Source of the DNA: JBFHIZ01 sp963666475
Lineage (GTDB): Bacteria; Bacillota; Clostridia; Lachnospirales; Lachnospiraceae
DNA length: 64,000 bases
NCBI GenBank assembly: GCA_963666475.2
Contig: OY762821.2
Span: 744,001-808,000, forward strand
Reading direction: 5' to 3'
The position numbers and the translations under genes are program-made. The first letter of the stretch is position 1, and each line of letters begins with the position of its first letter. A model generated the notes under the pieces. It saw only the letters and a program-made list of their open reading frames with translations. It had not been told where the DNA came from and did no database searches. Positions 44,516-53,407 of the stretch are shown here, one piece after another.

Positions 44516-44704
44516 AAATCGCAGTAGTAAAACACCCATATTTCTACTACGATTTTACTACTACACACGGTTTCAATTTGCAACGATTTGCTCTATTTTG
44601 CAAAAAGTGTAGTAAAATGAGCAGGTAAAAAAGAAAATTACAAGTCGCCAAAATGCCCCAAAACACGGCATTTCACGGCATTATTTGATAGGAGAAATTT
44701 ATGA

Positions 44705-44731
44705 TAAAAGTATTATTCGTCTGCCACGGCA
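44705..44731. repeat. attL-type 27-bp direct repeat (5' end of a phosphatase gene)
   Basis: Identical to 52679-52705. With the preceding ATG it codes MIKVLFVCHG, the start and P-loop of low-molecular-weight protein tyrosine phosphatase, then diverges. A ribosome site (AGGAGA) precedes the ATG. Confidence 0.85.
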
Positions 44732-44794
44732 TTAGAAGTATTTTGTCTCTGGAATGTAGTAATATCAAGGGCTGTAGCGGTTGTTGGTTTTAAA

Positions 44795-44812
44795 ATCCCA
44801 ACAACATCCCAA
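44795..44812. repeat. Inner arm repeat, left end
   Basis: ATCCCAACAACATCCCAA, the exact reverse complement of 52550-52567. Placed 64 bases inside the left att repeat. Confidence 0.7.
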
Positions 44813-44918
44813 GAATAAAAAACGGCAGATGTTTTGGAAGACAATGTAACAAGAAAATTTGATTAAGAAAAAGACTGTGACATAACTTGAAAATTAGATG
44901 AATAAGGAAAAGAAAGAT

Positions 44919-45911
44919 ATGACGGAAAAACTATTTGTTGTTGGAAATGGATTTGATCGAGCACATGATTTACCGACGAGTTACGCAGATTTTAAAAAGT
45001 ATATCGGGAATACCATAAAGAAGGACGCAGGAGAGATTATAGATGATACGTATTTGGTATTGGATGATATCCCGCATTCAGTTATGCCGAAAATACATTA
45101 TGGAATAGAGGAAACATCAGGAATTCTGGCAGATTATTATCAAGAAAGAAAAGTGATTTATTGGTTAATAGATGATATTGCAAAAAGAAAAAAGCAGATG
45201 AATTGGAATGAATTCGAAGTATATTTAAGTGGATTAAATTTTAATAAAATTCTTCGTACGTGGGAAGAAGATGACTGGAATGCTAGGGGTTTGAGAGAAG
45301 CTGTAACAGATATATCAGCTTTCTTTTTTGAATGGATAAATACTATTGATTTAAGTGAGAAATATAAAAAAGAACCATACTCGTCTTTGATTGACGGAAA
45401 ACATGATTATGCATTTTCATTTAACTATACAGAGACTCTTGAGCAATTATATGGAATGAAAATAGGTAATGTATGTCATATACATGGAAAAAGAGAAGAT
45501 GAAAAAACTTTACAAAAAGAAAAGAGTATGACAGCTATTGGAAAGAATAATTGTGAACTGATTATTGGATTTGATGAAAAGCGAGTGAATATTAAAAAAT
45601 ATGCTGGAGAATTATTAGGCGCACATACAAGTTTGATAAAGGATACAAAGCGGATGATATATAAGCAGGAGTGTTTTTTTAATAAGTTAGCTAATTCGGA
45701 TATAAAGGAAATTTACACATTTGGGTTTTCATTTTCAGATGTGGATATGCCATACATTAAAAAAATATGTTCAGTTTTCGAAAAAAAAATTCGAACTAAA
45801 GAAATGACTTGGTACCTTTCTGATTATAATTCGATAATTGAAAGGATAGGTTTCCGTATAAAACTTAGAAAATCTGGATTTAAAGGGAAAATTGTAAAAT
45901 ATAAAACGTAA
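44919..45911 (+). CDS. abiH: AbiH-family abortive infection protein
   Basis: The 330-residue protein has the AbiH signatures VVGNGFDRAHDLPTSYADFK, FSFNYTETLEQLY, VCHIHGK and a late YTFGFSFSDVDMPYI. AbiH confers abortive infection against lactococcal phages. The mechanism is poorly known. I prefer ATG 44919 (AAGGA upstream) to ATG 44898, which has no site. It lies first inside the integrative element, as cargo, followed by a 373-base AT-rich gap that holds the next promoter and no gene. Confidence 0.88.
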   Translation: MTEKLFVVGNGFDRAHDLPTSYADFKKYIGNTIKKDAGEIIDDTYLVLDDIPHSVMPKIHYGIEETSGILADYYQERKVIYWLIDDIAKRKKQMNWNEFEVYLSGLNFNKILRTWEEDDWNARGLREAVTDISAFFFEWINTIDLSEKYKKEPYSSLIDGKHDYAFSFNYTETLEQLYGMKIGNVCHIHGKREDEKTLQKEKSMTAIGKNNCELIIGFDEKRVNIKKYAGELLGAHTSLIKDTKRMIYKQECFFNKLANSDIKEIYTFGFSFSDVDMPYIKKICSVFEKKIRTKEMTWYLSDYNSIIERIGFRIKLRKSGFKGKIVKYKT

Positions 45912-46184
45912 ATCAGTAAATAAATATAAATTTGAGAGATATTAGTAATAAGCACACTTATTTATTGTGTTGGCAAGCTGCTTTTCTTTTGAACTAATGA
46001 AGATACGATATTAGTATGAAAGGAAAGTGGATTTGTTTTTGAATTAACTCTTTGAAATAAAAGTCACTTAATTCTAACCGGATTTTATTGTATATGTTGG
46101 CATACGATTTGTTTGTTTTAAATTTTCTGATTTTTGGATAGTAAATTCATAAATAATTCAGATTACATTATTTGATGTAGAATA

Positions 46185-46214
46185 TTGTTTTCACAAAAAG
46201 GTATATGATATAAT
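46185..46214 (+). promoter_or_regulatory. Predicted promoter of the PHP/ATPase gene pair
   Basis: TTGTTT (46185-46190), an 18-base spacer and TATAAT (46209-46214) with an extended TGA in front of the -10. It is 70 bases before the ATG at 46285. The rest of 45912-46184 is AT-rich with no gene. Confidence 0.6.
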
Positions 46215-46284
46215 TTTTATGAAACTTGATAATTTTTACCAGCAGATAATTTATGATATTGTTTTGTATAAAGGAAGGAGAATT

Positions 46285-48777
46285 ATGTATTCAAAGTGGA
46301 ACAAAATAGATCTTCATATACATACAGATATGTCAAAAGAAACAAAGGAAAATGATTACAATGGAGATTTTTCTTTGGATTTATTATATGAGAAGTTAAT
46401 TGAGAACAATGTTAAGATGATTTCCTTAACTGATCATAATATTATTAATTGTCAAGCGTATAACGAACTCGAAAATAAAGATCTTGATTATTTAGTAGGC
46501 GTTGAGTTAGATGTTGCAATATCTGAAGATAATCTTATAGAATATGTTCAGATGTTAAATGGTGATATAAAAGAAAAAGTTAAAGTGAAACCTTTCCATG
46601 CATTGATTTTGTTTCGATCGAAATCCGTTAGCCAAATATCAGAACAACTCGAGAAAATGTATGCTGAAATTTCAAAAAAATTATTTCAAAATACTATTAA
46701 TTTGAGTACAAATAAAAAACTGAGAGTTACAACTATCGATTACATTGTACGATCTTTCTTTAAGGAGGATTATTTTATTATTGCACATGGTAATAAAGAC
46801 AAAGGAATTGTTGAACCATTTGCGAAAGCATCTTCAATTAACGAAGCGCAAAATGAAATCTTAATTGGTGGAATATCCGCATTAGAGATGAAAAGCAATT
46901 CGAATATGGAGAATGTAATTAACATGTACAATGAGAATTTTTTAAAGCTGGTGCAAGATGATTTCAAAACATCTAAGACTACCTCTTATGTAGTTTTTTC
47001 AGACAATCATAATTGTAATGAATATGAACTAAGAAGTAAGGCAACTTGGATAAAAGGTAAGCCAACATATGAAACGTTGAGAATTGCGTTTTCTGATCCC
47101 GAAAGCAGAATACATACTTCAGAGAATGAACCACGATTAAATACAAACTATATAGAAAAAATAAATTTATGCATTAATGATCACGAACCTAAAGAAGTAT
47201 ACTTTTCGCCACAATTAAATGTTATTATTGGTGGGAGGTCATCAGGGAAAAGCCTTTTGTTTAACACCCTTATCAAGTTAAATAATGAATTTACTGAAGA
47301 CGATAAAAAGACATTTAAAAACTATAAAGATATAGTTGATATAGAAAAAACCAAATCTAAATTAAGTATCGGAAATCTGGATAGCAGTATTTCAATTCCA
47401 GGTGAAGCATTTTATCAGGAGTCAATAATACGACTTTTCGAAGAAGATAATGATTTGAAGGCAAAATTAGAGAATGAATTTATAGAGATAAGTGATGCTG
47501 ACATAAGAAAAATTGAAAATGAGTTAGATGATGTTGTTGAAGAATTCAATAAATCTTATAAAGACTACTATGATATATCTTCAAGAATAAATAAGGGTGA
47601 TGTTAGTGAGCATATAAAAATTGTTATTCAGAGTTCTGAAAGGTTGTTTAATATTGATTTCTCAAAATTGAATACTGCTAATTATATTGAAGAATTAGAT
47701 TCTTTTATTAAAGAACTTGCTAGTATGGTAGAGAGTAATAAAGAGATAAAGAATAAAAAAATAAATAATAAAAATATATTCGAACCTGAAGAACAAACTA
47801 AAATTGATGAGTTTATTACAATGCTTGAAAATAAGACTAATGAATTATCAAGTTTAAAAAAGAAACAAACGCTTTACTTTAATTATATTAATGAAATTAA
47901 GAAGATTAATAGGGGATACGTTGAATCAGAATTGACTTTGGAGAAACAAAAAATTGAGCAAACTAAACAAAAATTAGAAGCTGATTTGAATGATTATAAG
48001 AATTTCTTTATAAGTAAACGTCATTTGAAATTATCATGTGAGAAATTAGAAAGCCTAGACAAGAAAATCGATGATAAAGTAAATATAAAATCAAAGTACA
48101 AGTTTGTTACTAAGGTAAATCTTAATATTAATGGTAACGCAATTATTGAGAAATTTTTTAAAGAGAAAGTTATTTCCTATAATGCTGGTATGAGTTTGTA
48201 TAACAACATGTTAAACCTTGCTAATATAGAATTATCTGATGTTAGACTAAAGCAATATGTTGATGATGGTAAAAAACCAGAAAAACTAAAAACTATCTTT
48301 CTAGACTATATTAAGAATATAAAGAGTAAGAAGACATATGAAATCATAGAGTGTTTAGAAAATGGATATGAAATAAGTACTTTATCAACATCGCAGGGCA
48401 AGAAAGCATCTATTTTCCTTGATATAAAACTAAAGAATCTAATTGGTGACCATAATAAGGACGTTCTTTTTATAGATCAATTAGAGGATAATATTGATAA
48501 CAAATTTATAAGTGAAGAATTAGTTAAGATTATTAGGCAACTTAAAAATAAGATTCAAATAATACTGGTTACACATAATCCTAGTATTGCGATTTATGGT
48601 GATGCAGAGAATATAATAATTGCTGAAAATATTGGAAATGATTTCAGTTATAAACAAGGTGGTCTAGAAGATGTCAATATAAGAGAAGAGGCTTGTAAGA
48701 TATTAGATGGTGGTGAAGTCGCATTTAAAAATAGAATGGATAAATATAATATTGATATTTTAGAAGAGGTGATGTGA
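46285..48777 (+). CDS. PHP-domain nuclease/phosphoesterase fused to an SMC-like ATPase
   Basis: In the 830-residue protein, residues 1-290 are a PHP domain with H11-x-H13, D50-H51, E74, a later IIAHGN and FSDNHN, so all metal ligands appear present. Residues from about 310 form an ABC/SMC-type ATPase: Walker A GGRSSGKS (about 317), a long coiled-coil middle, LSTSQGKKA, Walker B LFIDQLEDN (about 730) and VTHN. PHP/ATPase fusions (annotated by some as TrlF-like) occur in defence contexts. Target unknown. ATG 46285 follows GGAAGGAG. Confidence 0.82.
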   Translation: MYSKWNKIDLHIHTDMSKETKENDYNGDFSLDLLYEKLIENNVKMISLTDHNIINCQAYNELENKDLDYLVGVELDVAISEDNLIEYVQMLNGDIKEKVKVKPFHALILFRSKSVSQISEQLEKMYAEISKKLFQNTINLSTNKKLRVTTIDYIVRSFFKEDYFIIAHGNKDKGIVEPFAKASSINEAQNEILIGGISALEMKSNSNMENVINMYNENFLKLVQDDFKTSKTTSYVVFSDNHNCNEYELRSKATWIKGKPTYETLRIAFSDPESRIHTSENEPRLNTNYIEKINLCINDHEPKEVYFSPQLNVIIGGRSSGKSLLFNTLIKLNNEFTEDDKKTFKNYKDIVDIEKTKSKLSIGNLDSSISIPGEAFYQESIIRLFEEDNDLKAKLENEFIEISDADIRKIENELDDVVEEFNKSYKDYYDISSRINKGDVSEHIKIVIQSSERLFNIDFSKLNTANYIEELDSFIKELASMVESNKEIKNKKINNKNIFEPEEQTKIDEFITMLENKTNELSSLKKKQTLYFNYINEIKKINRGYVESELTLEKQKIEQTKQKLEADLNDYKNFFISKRHLKLSCEKLESLDKKIDDKVNIKSKYKFVTKVNLNINGNAIIEKFFKEKVISYNAGMSLYNNMLNLANIELSDVRLKQYVDDGKKPEKLKTIFLDYIKNIKSKKTYEIIECLENGYEISTLSTSQGKKASIFLDIKLKNLIGDHNKDVLFIDQLEDNIDNKFISEELVKIIRQLKNKIQIILVTHNPSIAIYGDAENIIIAENIGNDFSYKQGGLEDVNIREEACKILDGGEVAFKNRMDKYNIDILEEVM

Positions 48778-49055
48778 TGAAAACAGATATTTCGATTAAT
48801 GATAACATTATAAAAGTTGAGTTTGACAATGTACTAATTCCCGACATTAATTATGACGCAAATGCGATAGTTGATTTTACAGACTTAGTAAAAAGCATCA
48901 GTGAACTGGATGAAAAATTAGAAATGGAGCCAGTTAATCATGAAATATTTAATGAAGTAAATACTTATGACTGTGAAAGAAGTGATAAAATTATTGAGTA
49001 TTTATATAAAATCTTGAATACATTCAATATATCATATGACGAGGTTAATGAATAG
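48777..49055 (+). CDS. Small partner protein of the PHP/ATPase
   Basis: The 92-residue acidic protein has no recognised family. It starts at an ATG overlapping the upstream TGA stop (TGATG), so the two are translationally coupled. It contains no membrane segment and is predicted to be alpha/beta with a helical end. The tight coupling suggests an adaptor, inhibitor or immunity-type subunit for the PHP/ATPase. Confidence 0.6.
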   Translation: MKTDISINDNIIKVEFDNVLIPDINYDANAIVDFTDLVKSISELDEKLEMEPVNHEIFNEVNTYDCERSDKIIEYLYKILNTFNISYDEVNE

Positions 49056-49725
49056 CAAATCAATTATATAATTGATTAAAGTGTTTTTGAATAATGTTTT
49101 CGTGGCTTTTCTCTACAAAGGTTTAGGGATTACCCTATCCTATTGTCCGCCACTTGGTGGCGGAGTTTCTGCGTAAAATTGCTATGCAACTTTATGCGTA
49201 TCCTGTTATCTTTTTTAAAAAAATTTCAGAATATCCAAACGGATGGTCAGTCATTCTGACGGAGTATCCGCAACCCTTGATTTTACTGACTTTACTGGAA
49301 AACGGATCTACCGTTTTAGTTAGCCTTGCTGACGAGAACATAAAATAATTGAAAAAATGTCAGGACAGCTTCTTTGACCAAACGGACAGGGCGTCTGTTT
49401 TGTATACGGAACATCCGTAATGCCTTGTTTCTAAGGTATTACGGATGTTCTATCTCATATTACAATTTAAATAGTTCTTTATACAAGAAGTTTGATAGGA
49501 GTAACTTATTAGGCTTCTTTTTTGTTTGTCTAAATTTCGGAAATGCAGATCAGATAGATTTTGTAGCCCTTGAATAGAACAAGAAATAAAAAAATATATA
49601 ACTTTTTGCAAAGATATTTAGCAATCAGTATTTTTTCAACCCAAATACTTTGTGAAAGGAGACAATGACAAGAAAAAGCGAATACATATTCAATTCATGC
49701 GGATCAGAAAGGAGAAAAGATACAA
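49056..49725. promoter_or_regulatory. Hairpin-rich gap before the replication genes (possible origin)
   Basis: This 670-base stretch has no convincing gene but several inverted repeats: an 8-bp stem at 49146-49164, and a very stable 18-bp stem at 49409-49450 with loop GTTTCT (49427-49432). A smaller AAAACGG/CCGTTTT hairpin lies near 49299-49317. AACGGA recurs. Position directly before RepA-like and DnaC-like genes suggests an origin of replication or transfer, or leader control of those genes. Confidence 0.5.
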
Positions 49726-50220
49726 ATGAATGACTTACGATTTTTATCAAAAGAAACTAGATTGACCAATTATTCCACCATCCCCAATGAACTGTATGGG
49801 TCAGGTATCAGTAGTACCGCAATGATTGTATATGCCAAGTTACTAAATAGAGCCAATCTATCCATCAGTAACGGACGTGTAGATGAACTTGGAAGAGTCT
49901 ATGTATTCTATCGTCTTGAAGATTTAGCAAGCGAGATCGGGCGAAGTATATCAACTATAAAAGAGAATATCAATGAACTTGTAGAAGCAGGCCTGATTGA
50001 AAAGAGAAGAGCTGACAAAGGACGAGCCAATCTACTTTTTGTAAAGGTTCCAGTTTCTAGTCTGACAGACCAAAAATCAACTGTATATGGGTCAGATAAC
50101 AAACCCTTTAACAGTGGAAAAAGTAACTATGCAACAGGTGGAAAATCAACCCCTAATAACTATAAGAATAAAACAAATATAATAGCGAATTACAATTTTG
50201 AAGAAGGAGAAAGTTTATAA
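49726..50220 (+). CDS. RepA-like replication initiator (winged helix)
   Basis: The 164-residue protein has the RepA N-terminal winged-helix pattern found in Firmicute plasmids and integrative elements (IPNELYGSGISSTAMIVYAKLL, quoted in part: IPNELYGSGISSTAM; then RLEDLASEIGRSISTIKENI and LVEAGLIEKRR). It is shorter than plasmid initiators, with an Asn/Ser-rich tail. ATG follows AAAGGAGAAAAG. It is adjacent to the DnaC-like gene, so it may start element replication after excision. Confidence 0.8.
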   Translation: MNDLRFLSKETRLTNYSTIPNELYGSGISSTAMIVYAKLLNRANLSISNGRVDELGRVYVFYRLEDLASEIGRSISTIKENINELVEAGLIEKRRADKGRANLLFVKVPVSSLTDQKSTVYGSDNKPFNSGKSNYATGGKSTPNNYKNKTNIIANYNFEEGESL

Positions 50221-51024
50221 ATGATGGAGAAAAAGAGTGCAACAATAAAAAAATGTGAGGTCTGTGGAGAGGATTTAGAAATGCTATTTCCAAACGGACC
50301 AGTCTTTGGAATGGATCGTCATCCAAGGATGTGTAAATGTATGAGAACCAAACAGGAAGAAGAAACAAAGGCAAGAGCGGATAGAGAACTGGCAGAGATA
50401 ATTTCTAGGAACAGATCCATCTGCTTTTCAGATAAGAAAATGTATGACTGGAATTTTAATCATGATGATAAGGAAAATCTAACCATGATTCATGCAAAAA
50501 TGTATGTAAAGAATTTTGAAGAAATGGAAGAGAAAAATATCGGGTATCTATTCTGGGGAGGTGTTGGCACAGGAAAAACCTTTATGGCAGCATGTATTGC
50601 CAATGCACTTCTTGATAAGAGTTATACAGTGAAGATGACCAATTTTGCAACGATCATCAATGATCTATTCTCTAGTGAGGATAAGAGTGCTTATATCGAT
50701 GCATTGGTGAAATACGATCTACTGATTATTGATGACCTTGGAGCGGAGCGTAATACAGAATATGCCGTAGAGAATGTATTTAATGTGATTGATCGAAGAT
50801 ACCGCACAGGAAAGCCTTTAATTATTACCACCAATCTTTATTTGAAGATGATCACAGGAGAACAGTCAGTTGATAAAAGAAGAATTTATGATCGTATTTT
50901 GGAACTATGTACGCCTGTTTGTGTGGATGGTGCCAGTAAGAGAGAAAAAACATCCAAAGAGAAAATGAATCAGTTAAAAGAAATGTCAAAGAATTACAAG
51001 GAAGGGGGACTTGCCAATGAGTAA
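50221..51024 (+). CDS. DnaC/IstB-like helicase loader
   Basis: The 267-residue AAA+ protein has an N-terminal zinc-binding Cys set (KKCEVCGEDL, CKCM), Walker A GGVGTGKT near residue 112, Walker B LLIIDDLGAE and the sensor segment ITTNLYLKM. It would load replicative helicase for the element. It starts at the base after the RepA-like stop and overlaps the Xis gene, forming one operon. Confidence 0.88.
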   Translation: MMEKKSATIKKCEVCGEDLEMLFPNGPVFGMDRHPRMCKCMRTKQEEETKARADRELAEIISRNRSICFSDKKMYDWNFNHDDKENLTMIHAKMYVKNFEEMEEKNIGYLFWGGVGTGKTFMAACIANALLDKSYTVKMTNFATIINDLFSSEDKSAYIDALVKYDLLIIDDLGAERNTEYAVENVFNVIDRRYRTGKPLIITTNLYLKMITGEQSVDKRRIYDRILELCTPVCVDGASKREKTSKEKMNQLKEMSKNYKEGGLANE

Positions 51025-51220
51025 TTATGAAATCCCATATTGGAAGAAATATACCTTATCCATTGAGGAAGCAGCATCTTATTTTCGGATTGGGGAAGGG
51101 AAACTTCGAAAGATGGTCAGTGAGAATCCATCCGCAGAATATTTACTGTGGAATGGAAATCGTGTACAGATCAAGCGTGAAAAATTTGAAGCCTTTGTTG
51201 ATACCTTAAGCACGGTATGA
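51017..51220 (+). CDS. xis: Excisionase (Tn916 Xis-like)
   Basis: The 67-residue protein begins MSNYEIPYWKKYTLSIEEA and contains ASYFRIGEGKLRKM and NGNRVQIKREKFEAFVD, the winged-helix layout of Tn916 Xis. It directs excision rather than integration. ATG 51017 follows AAGGGGG and overlaps the dnaC-like stop. Int follows 90 bases later. Confidence 0.9.
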   Translation: MSNYEIPYWKKYTLSIEEAASYFRIGEGKLRKMVSENPSAEYLLWNGNRVQIKREKFEAFVDTLSTV

Positions 51221-51310
51221 TGACAATAAAATTAAGATTTGAATGGGAAATCGATCCATTGCATGATATACTAAAAACAAGTTATGTCATGGGTCTTATG
51301 AGGAAAATAT

Positions 51311-52507
51311 ATGAATAATAAGAAACGTGATAACAAAGGGCGTCTCCTATTCATGGGAGAGACCCAGGAAAAGTCGGGTCGCTACAGATACAATTATGTG
51401 GATGCACTTGGCAAGAGAAAAGAAGTGTACAGCTGGAGACTTACAGAAGCTGATCCTATTCCAACAGGGAGACGCACAGATAAACCATTACGAGACAAAG
51501 AAAAAGATATCCAAAAGAAACAGTTTCACGGAGTTGCTACCACGAATATGACGGTCAATGAATTGGTTGAACGATATCTCATGCTGAAAAGGGCGGTTAA
51601 ACATAGCACAGAGGCGAATTACAAATTTGTGCAGAATATTTTGGCAAGAGAGCCCTTTGGAAATAAGCATATTGATGCAGTTCGTTTATCCGATGCCAAG
51701 CTTTTCTTGATCAAGCTACAAAGAGAAGATGGAAAAGGTTATAGTTCCATACATACCATAAGAGGTGTTCTAAGACCTGCTTTTCAGATGGCAGTAGATG
51801 ATGATCTTTTGATGAAAAATCCTTTTGCATTTCAACTTGGAACGGTTATTGTCAATGACAGTGAAAAGAGAGAGTCAGTGACTACGGAGCAGAAGAATAA
51901 GTTCTTAGACTTTGTCAGGAACGATAAGCATTATAATAAATATTATGATGCATTTGCATTACTATTTGCCACTGGTCTTAGAATCTCTGAATTTTGTGGA
52001 TTGACTGTAAAAGATCTGGATTTTGAACATGGTAAGATCAACATCTATAAGCAGCTACAACGGACCAGAGACATGGAATATGTGATTGAAACGACCAAAA
52101 CATCAAGTGGTACAAGACAACTTCCTATGACTCCAGAAGTAAGAGAAATCAGTGAGAGGATAGTTAAGAATCGCAAGAAGCCCAAAGTGGAGCATTTAAT
52201 CAAAGGCCATTCCAGATTTCTTTATTTTGACAAGAATGGAAAGGCAATGGTGGCACTACATTGGGAAAAGTACATGAAGCATGCGCTTGATAAGTATAAC
52301 CGTGAGCATCAGGTACTACTTCCTACCATTACACCACATATTTGCAGGCATACCTATTGCACTGAGATGGCAAAGTCAGGGATGAATCCAAAGACACTTC
52401 AATACTTAATGGGACATTCAGAAATCAGTGTGACCTTGAATGTATATACTCATTTTGGATTTGAAGATGCCAAAGAAGAAATCGAACGATTATTTGCAGT
52501 AAATTAG
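51311..52507 (+). CDS. int: Tyrosine integrase (Tn916 family)
   Basis: The 398-residue recombinase has an N-terminal arm-binding domain (RLLFMGETQEKSGRYRYNYV), a core-binding domain, and a catalytic domain with R224 (ATGLRISEF), H343-x-x-R346 (HICRH), H369 (MGHSE) and nucleophile Y379 (NVYTH). It would integrate the element at the phosphatase gene repeat. It is intact and the last gene before the right att site. Confidence 0.95.
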   Translation: MNNKKRDNKGRLLFMGETQEKSGRYRYNYVDALGKRKEVYSWRLTEADPIPTGRRTDKPLRDKEKDIQKKQFHGVATTNMTVNELVERYLMLKRAVKHSTEANYKFVQNILAREPFGNKHIDAVRLSDAKLFLIKLQREDGKGYSSIHTIRGVLRPAFQMAVDDDLLMKNPFAFQLGTVIVNDSEKRESVTTEQKNKFLDFVRNDKHYNKYYDAFALLFATGLRISEFCGLTVKDLDFEHGKINIYKQLQRTRDMEYVIETTKTSSGTRQLPMTPEVREISERIVKNRKKPKVEHLIKGHSRFLYFDKNGKAMVALHWEKYMKHALDKYNREHQVLLPTITPHICRHTYCTEMAKSGMNPKTLQYLMGHSEISVTLNVYTHFGFEDAKEEIERLFAVN

Positions 52508-52549
52508 TAAATAACATCCCAATATCGTCCCAAAAATGACCGAGAAAAG

Positions 52550-52567
52550 TTGGGATGTTGTTGGGAT
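52550..52567. repeat. Inner arm repeat, right end
   Basis: TTGGGATGTTGTTGGGAT, exact reverse complement of 44795-44812, 111 bases inside the right att repeat. A further ACATCCCAA lies at about 52514-52522. Confidence 0.7.
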
Positions 52568-52678
52568 TTATGAGAAATTACAAGAAAATGAGCACTTGCA
52601 ATTGATAGAGCAAAAACCTTGGAACGCCCAGTATTAGAGGGCTTCCGAGAACATATAAGGAGACTTAAAAGAGTATGG

Positions 52679-52705
52679 TAAAAGTATTATTCGTCTGCCA
52701 CGGCA
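52679..52705. repeat. attR-type 27-bp direct repeat (5' end of a phosphatase gene)
   Basis: Identical to 44705-44731. With the preceding ATGG it codes MVKVLFVCHG and continues NI (the family reads GNICRS) before diverging, so the phosphatase frame persists slightly longer here. AAGGAG lies upstream. No intact phosphatase gene is in the window. Confidence 0.85.
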
Positions 52706-52825
52706 ATATTGAACCAAAACACATACAAACCTTGAAAACATAGGGTATTAAGCACTATGAAAATAGAGTTTACTACTTATTTACTACTTTTAAAAATAGA
52801 GCCTTAGCACGGCAAACACTAAAAC

Positions 52826-52857
52826 AAGCATCTTACAAAACTGTTAGTAGGGTGCTT
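52826..52857 (+). terminator. Terminator-like hairpin right of the integrative element
   Basis: An 11-bp stem with two G-U pairs (52826-52836 with 52847-52857), then ATTTTATT. It lies in the 572-base gap 52508-53079. That gap also holds the att repeat, TTTACTACT repeats near 52768-52785 echoing those left of attL, and a 20-codon orphan frame at 52947. Confidence 0.6.
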
Positions 52858-53013
52858 ATTTTATTGCTTGAATTAGAAATTGATTAAGTGTATTGTTGTA
52901 TATAGAAGTGTAAATATTGAATTTGATTGAAAGGGAGAATGAGAAAATGGATGAAGAAAATAGAAAGTACAAGATATTGTTTATTCAAACAGATTTTTTT
53001 TACACCTAGCAAT

Positions 53014-53043
53014 TTGGTTATAATTAATGTATTATTATATAAT
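53014..53043 (+). promoter_or_regulatory. Predicted promoter of the small-membrane/AbiH-SIR2-like pair
   Basis: TTGGTT (53014-53019), 18 bases, TATAAT (53038-53043), with the ATG 37 bases downstream behind AAAGGGG. Confidence 0.55.
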
Positions 53044-53079
53044 AGTCTGACATTTTAAAAATGAAAGGGGTAATATATA

Positions 53080-53403
53080 ATGGGAGATTTTCAAGGGAAG
53101 TTGCAATATGAGTTAGAATTGGGGATTAAGGAAAAAGTTTTTATTAAGGACAAAGAAGAGATTAAGAAGTTGAAAGCTAATATTAATGATTTACCTGTAG
53201 GAGTGTTTCATTATGAGAATAGTGATGATTTTTACAGAATACTGAATGTTGTTGAAGAAAATGAAGATATAGAAAAATTATTACTTTATAAACAAGTATC
53301 ATACTTAAAAACAATAAAAAATTCCATGTTTTTTTTAGCTGTAGTGTGTGCATTAGGTCTTTTTGGTTTAGTATATTTCCTTATACAATTTTGGGGAATA
53401 TAA
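53080..53403 (+). CDS. Small protein with a C-terminal membrane anchor
   Basis: The 107-residue protein is acidic and charged over the first 80 residues and ends in a membrane segment (FFLAVVCALGLFGLVYFLI). No family recognised. It is 4 bases upstream of an AbiH/SIR2-like gene, so the two probably form one functional unit with the small protein at the membrane. Confidence 0.65.
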   Translation: MGDFQGKLQYELELGIKEKVFIKDKEEIKKLKANINDLPVGVFHYENSDDFYRILNVVEENEDIEKLLLYKQVSYLKTIKNSMFFLAVVCALGLFGLVYFLIQFWGI

Positions 53404-53407
53404 GCAT

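Larger units (their letters stand above)
44705..52705 (+). mobile_element. Integrative element, about 8 kb, Tn916-type integrase, defence cargo
   Basis: Bounded by 27-bp direct repeats (44705-44731 and 52679-52705). The right end carries replication-like (RepA, DnaC), Xis and Int genes, and the left and middle carry AbiH and a PHP/SMC-like ATPase with a partner. An 18-base inverted repeat inside each end (44795-44812, 52550-52567) is a likely integrase arm site. No relaxase or type IV secretion genes are present, so it would need a helper for transfer. Confidence 0.8.

Noticed and set aside
44701..44793. Short gene starting MIKVLFVCHG as a real phosphatase.
   Set aside because: Homology ends after ten residues; it is the att repeat, not an intact gene.
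49154..49577. Reading frames of 64 and 67 codons in the gap before the RepA-like gene.
   Set aside because: No ribosome sites, low-complexity translations, and they run through the inverted repeats; better explained as non-coding.
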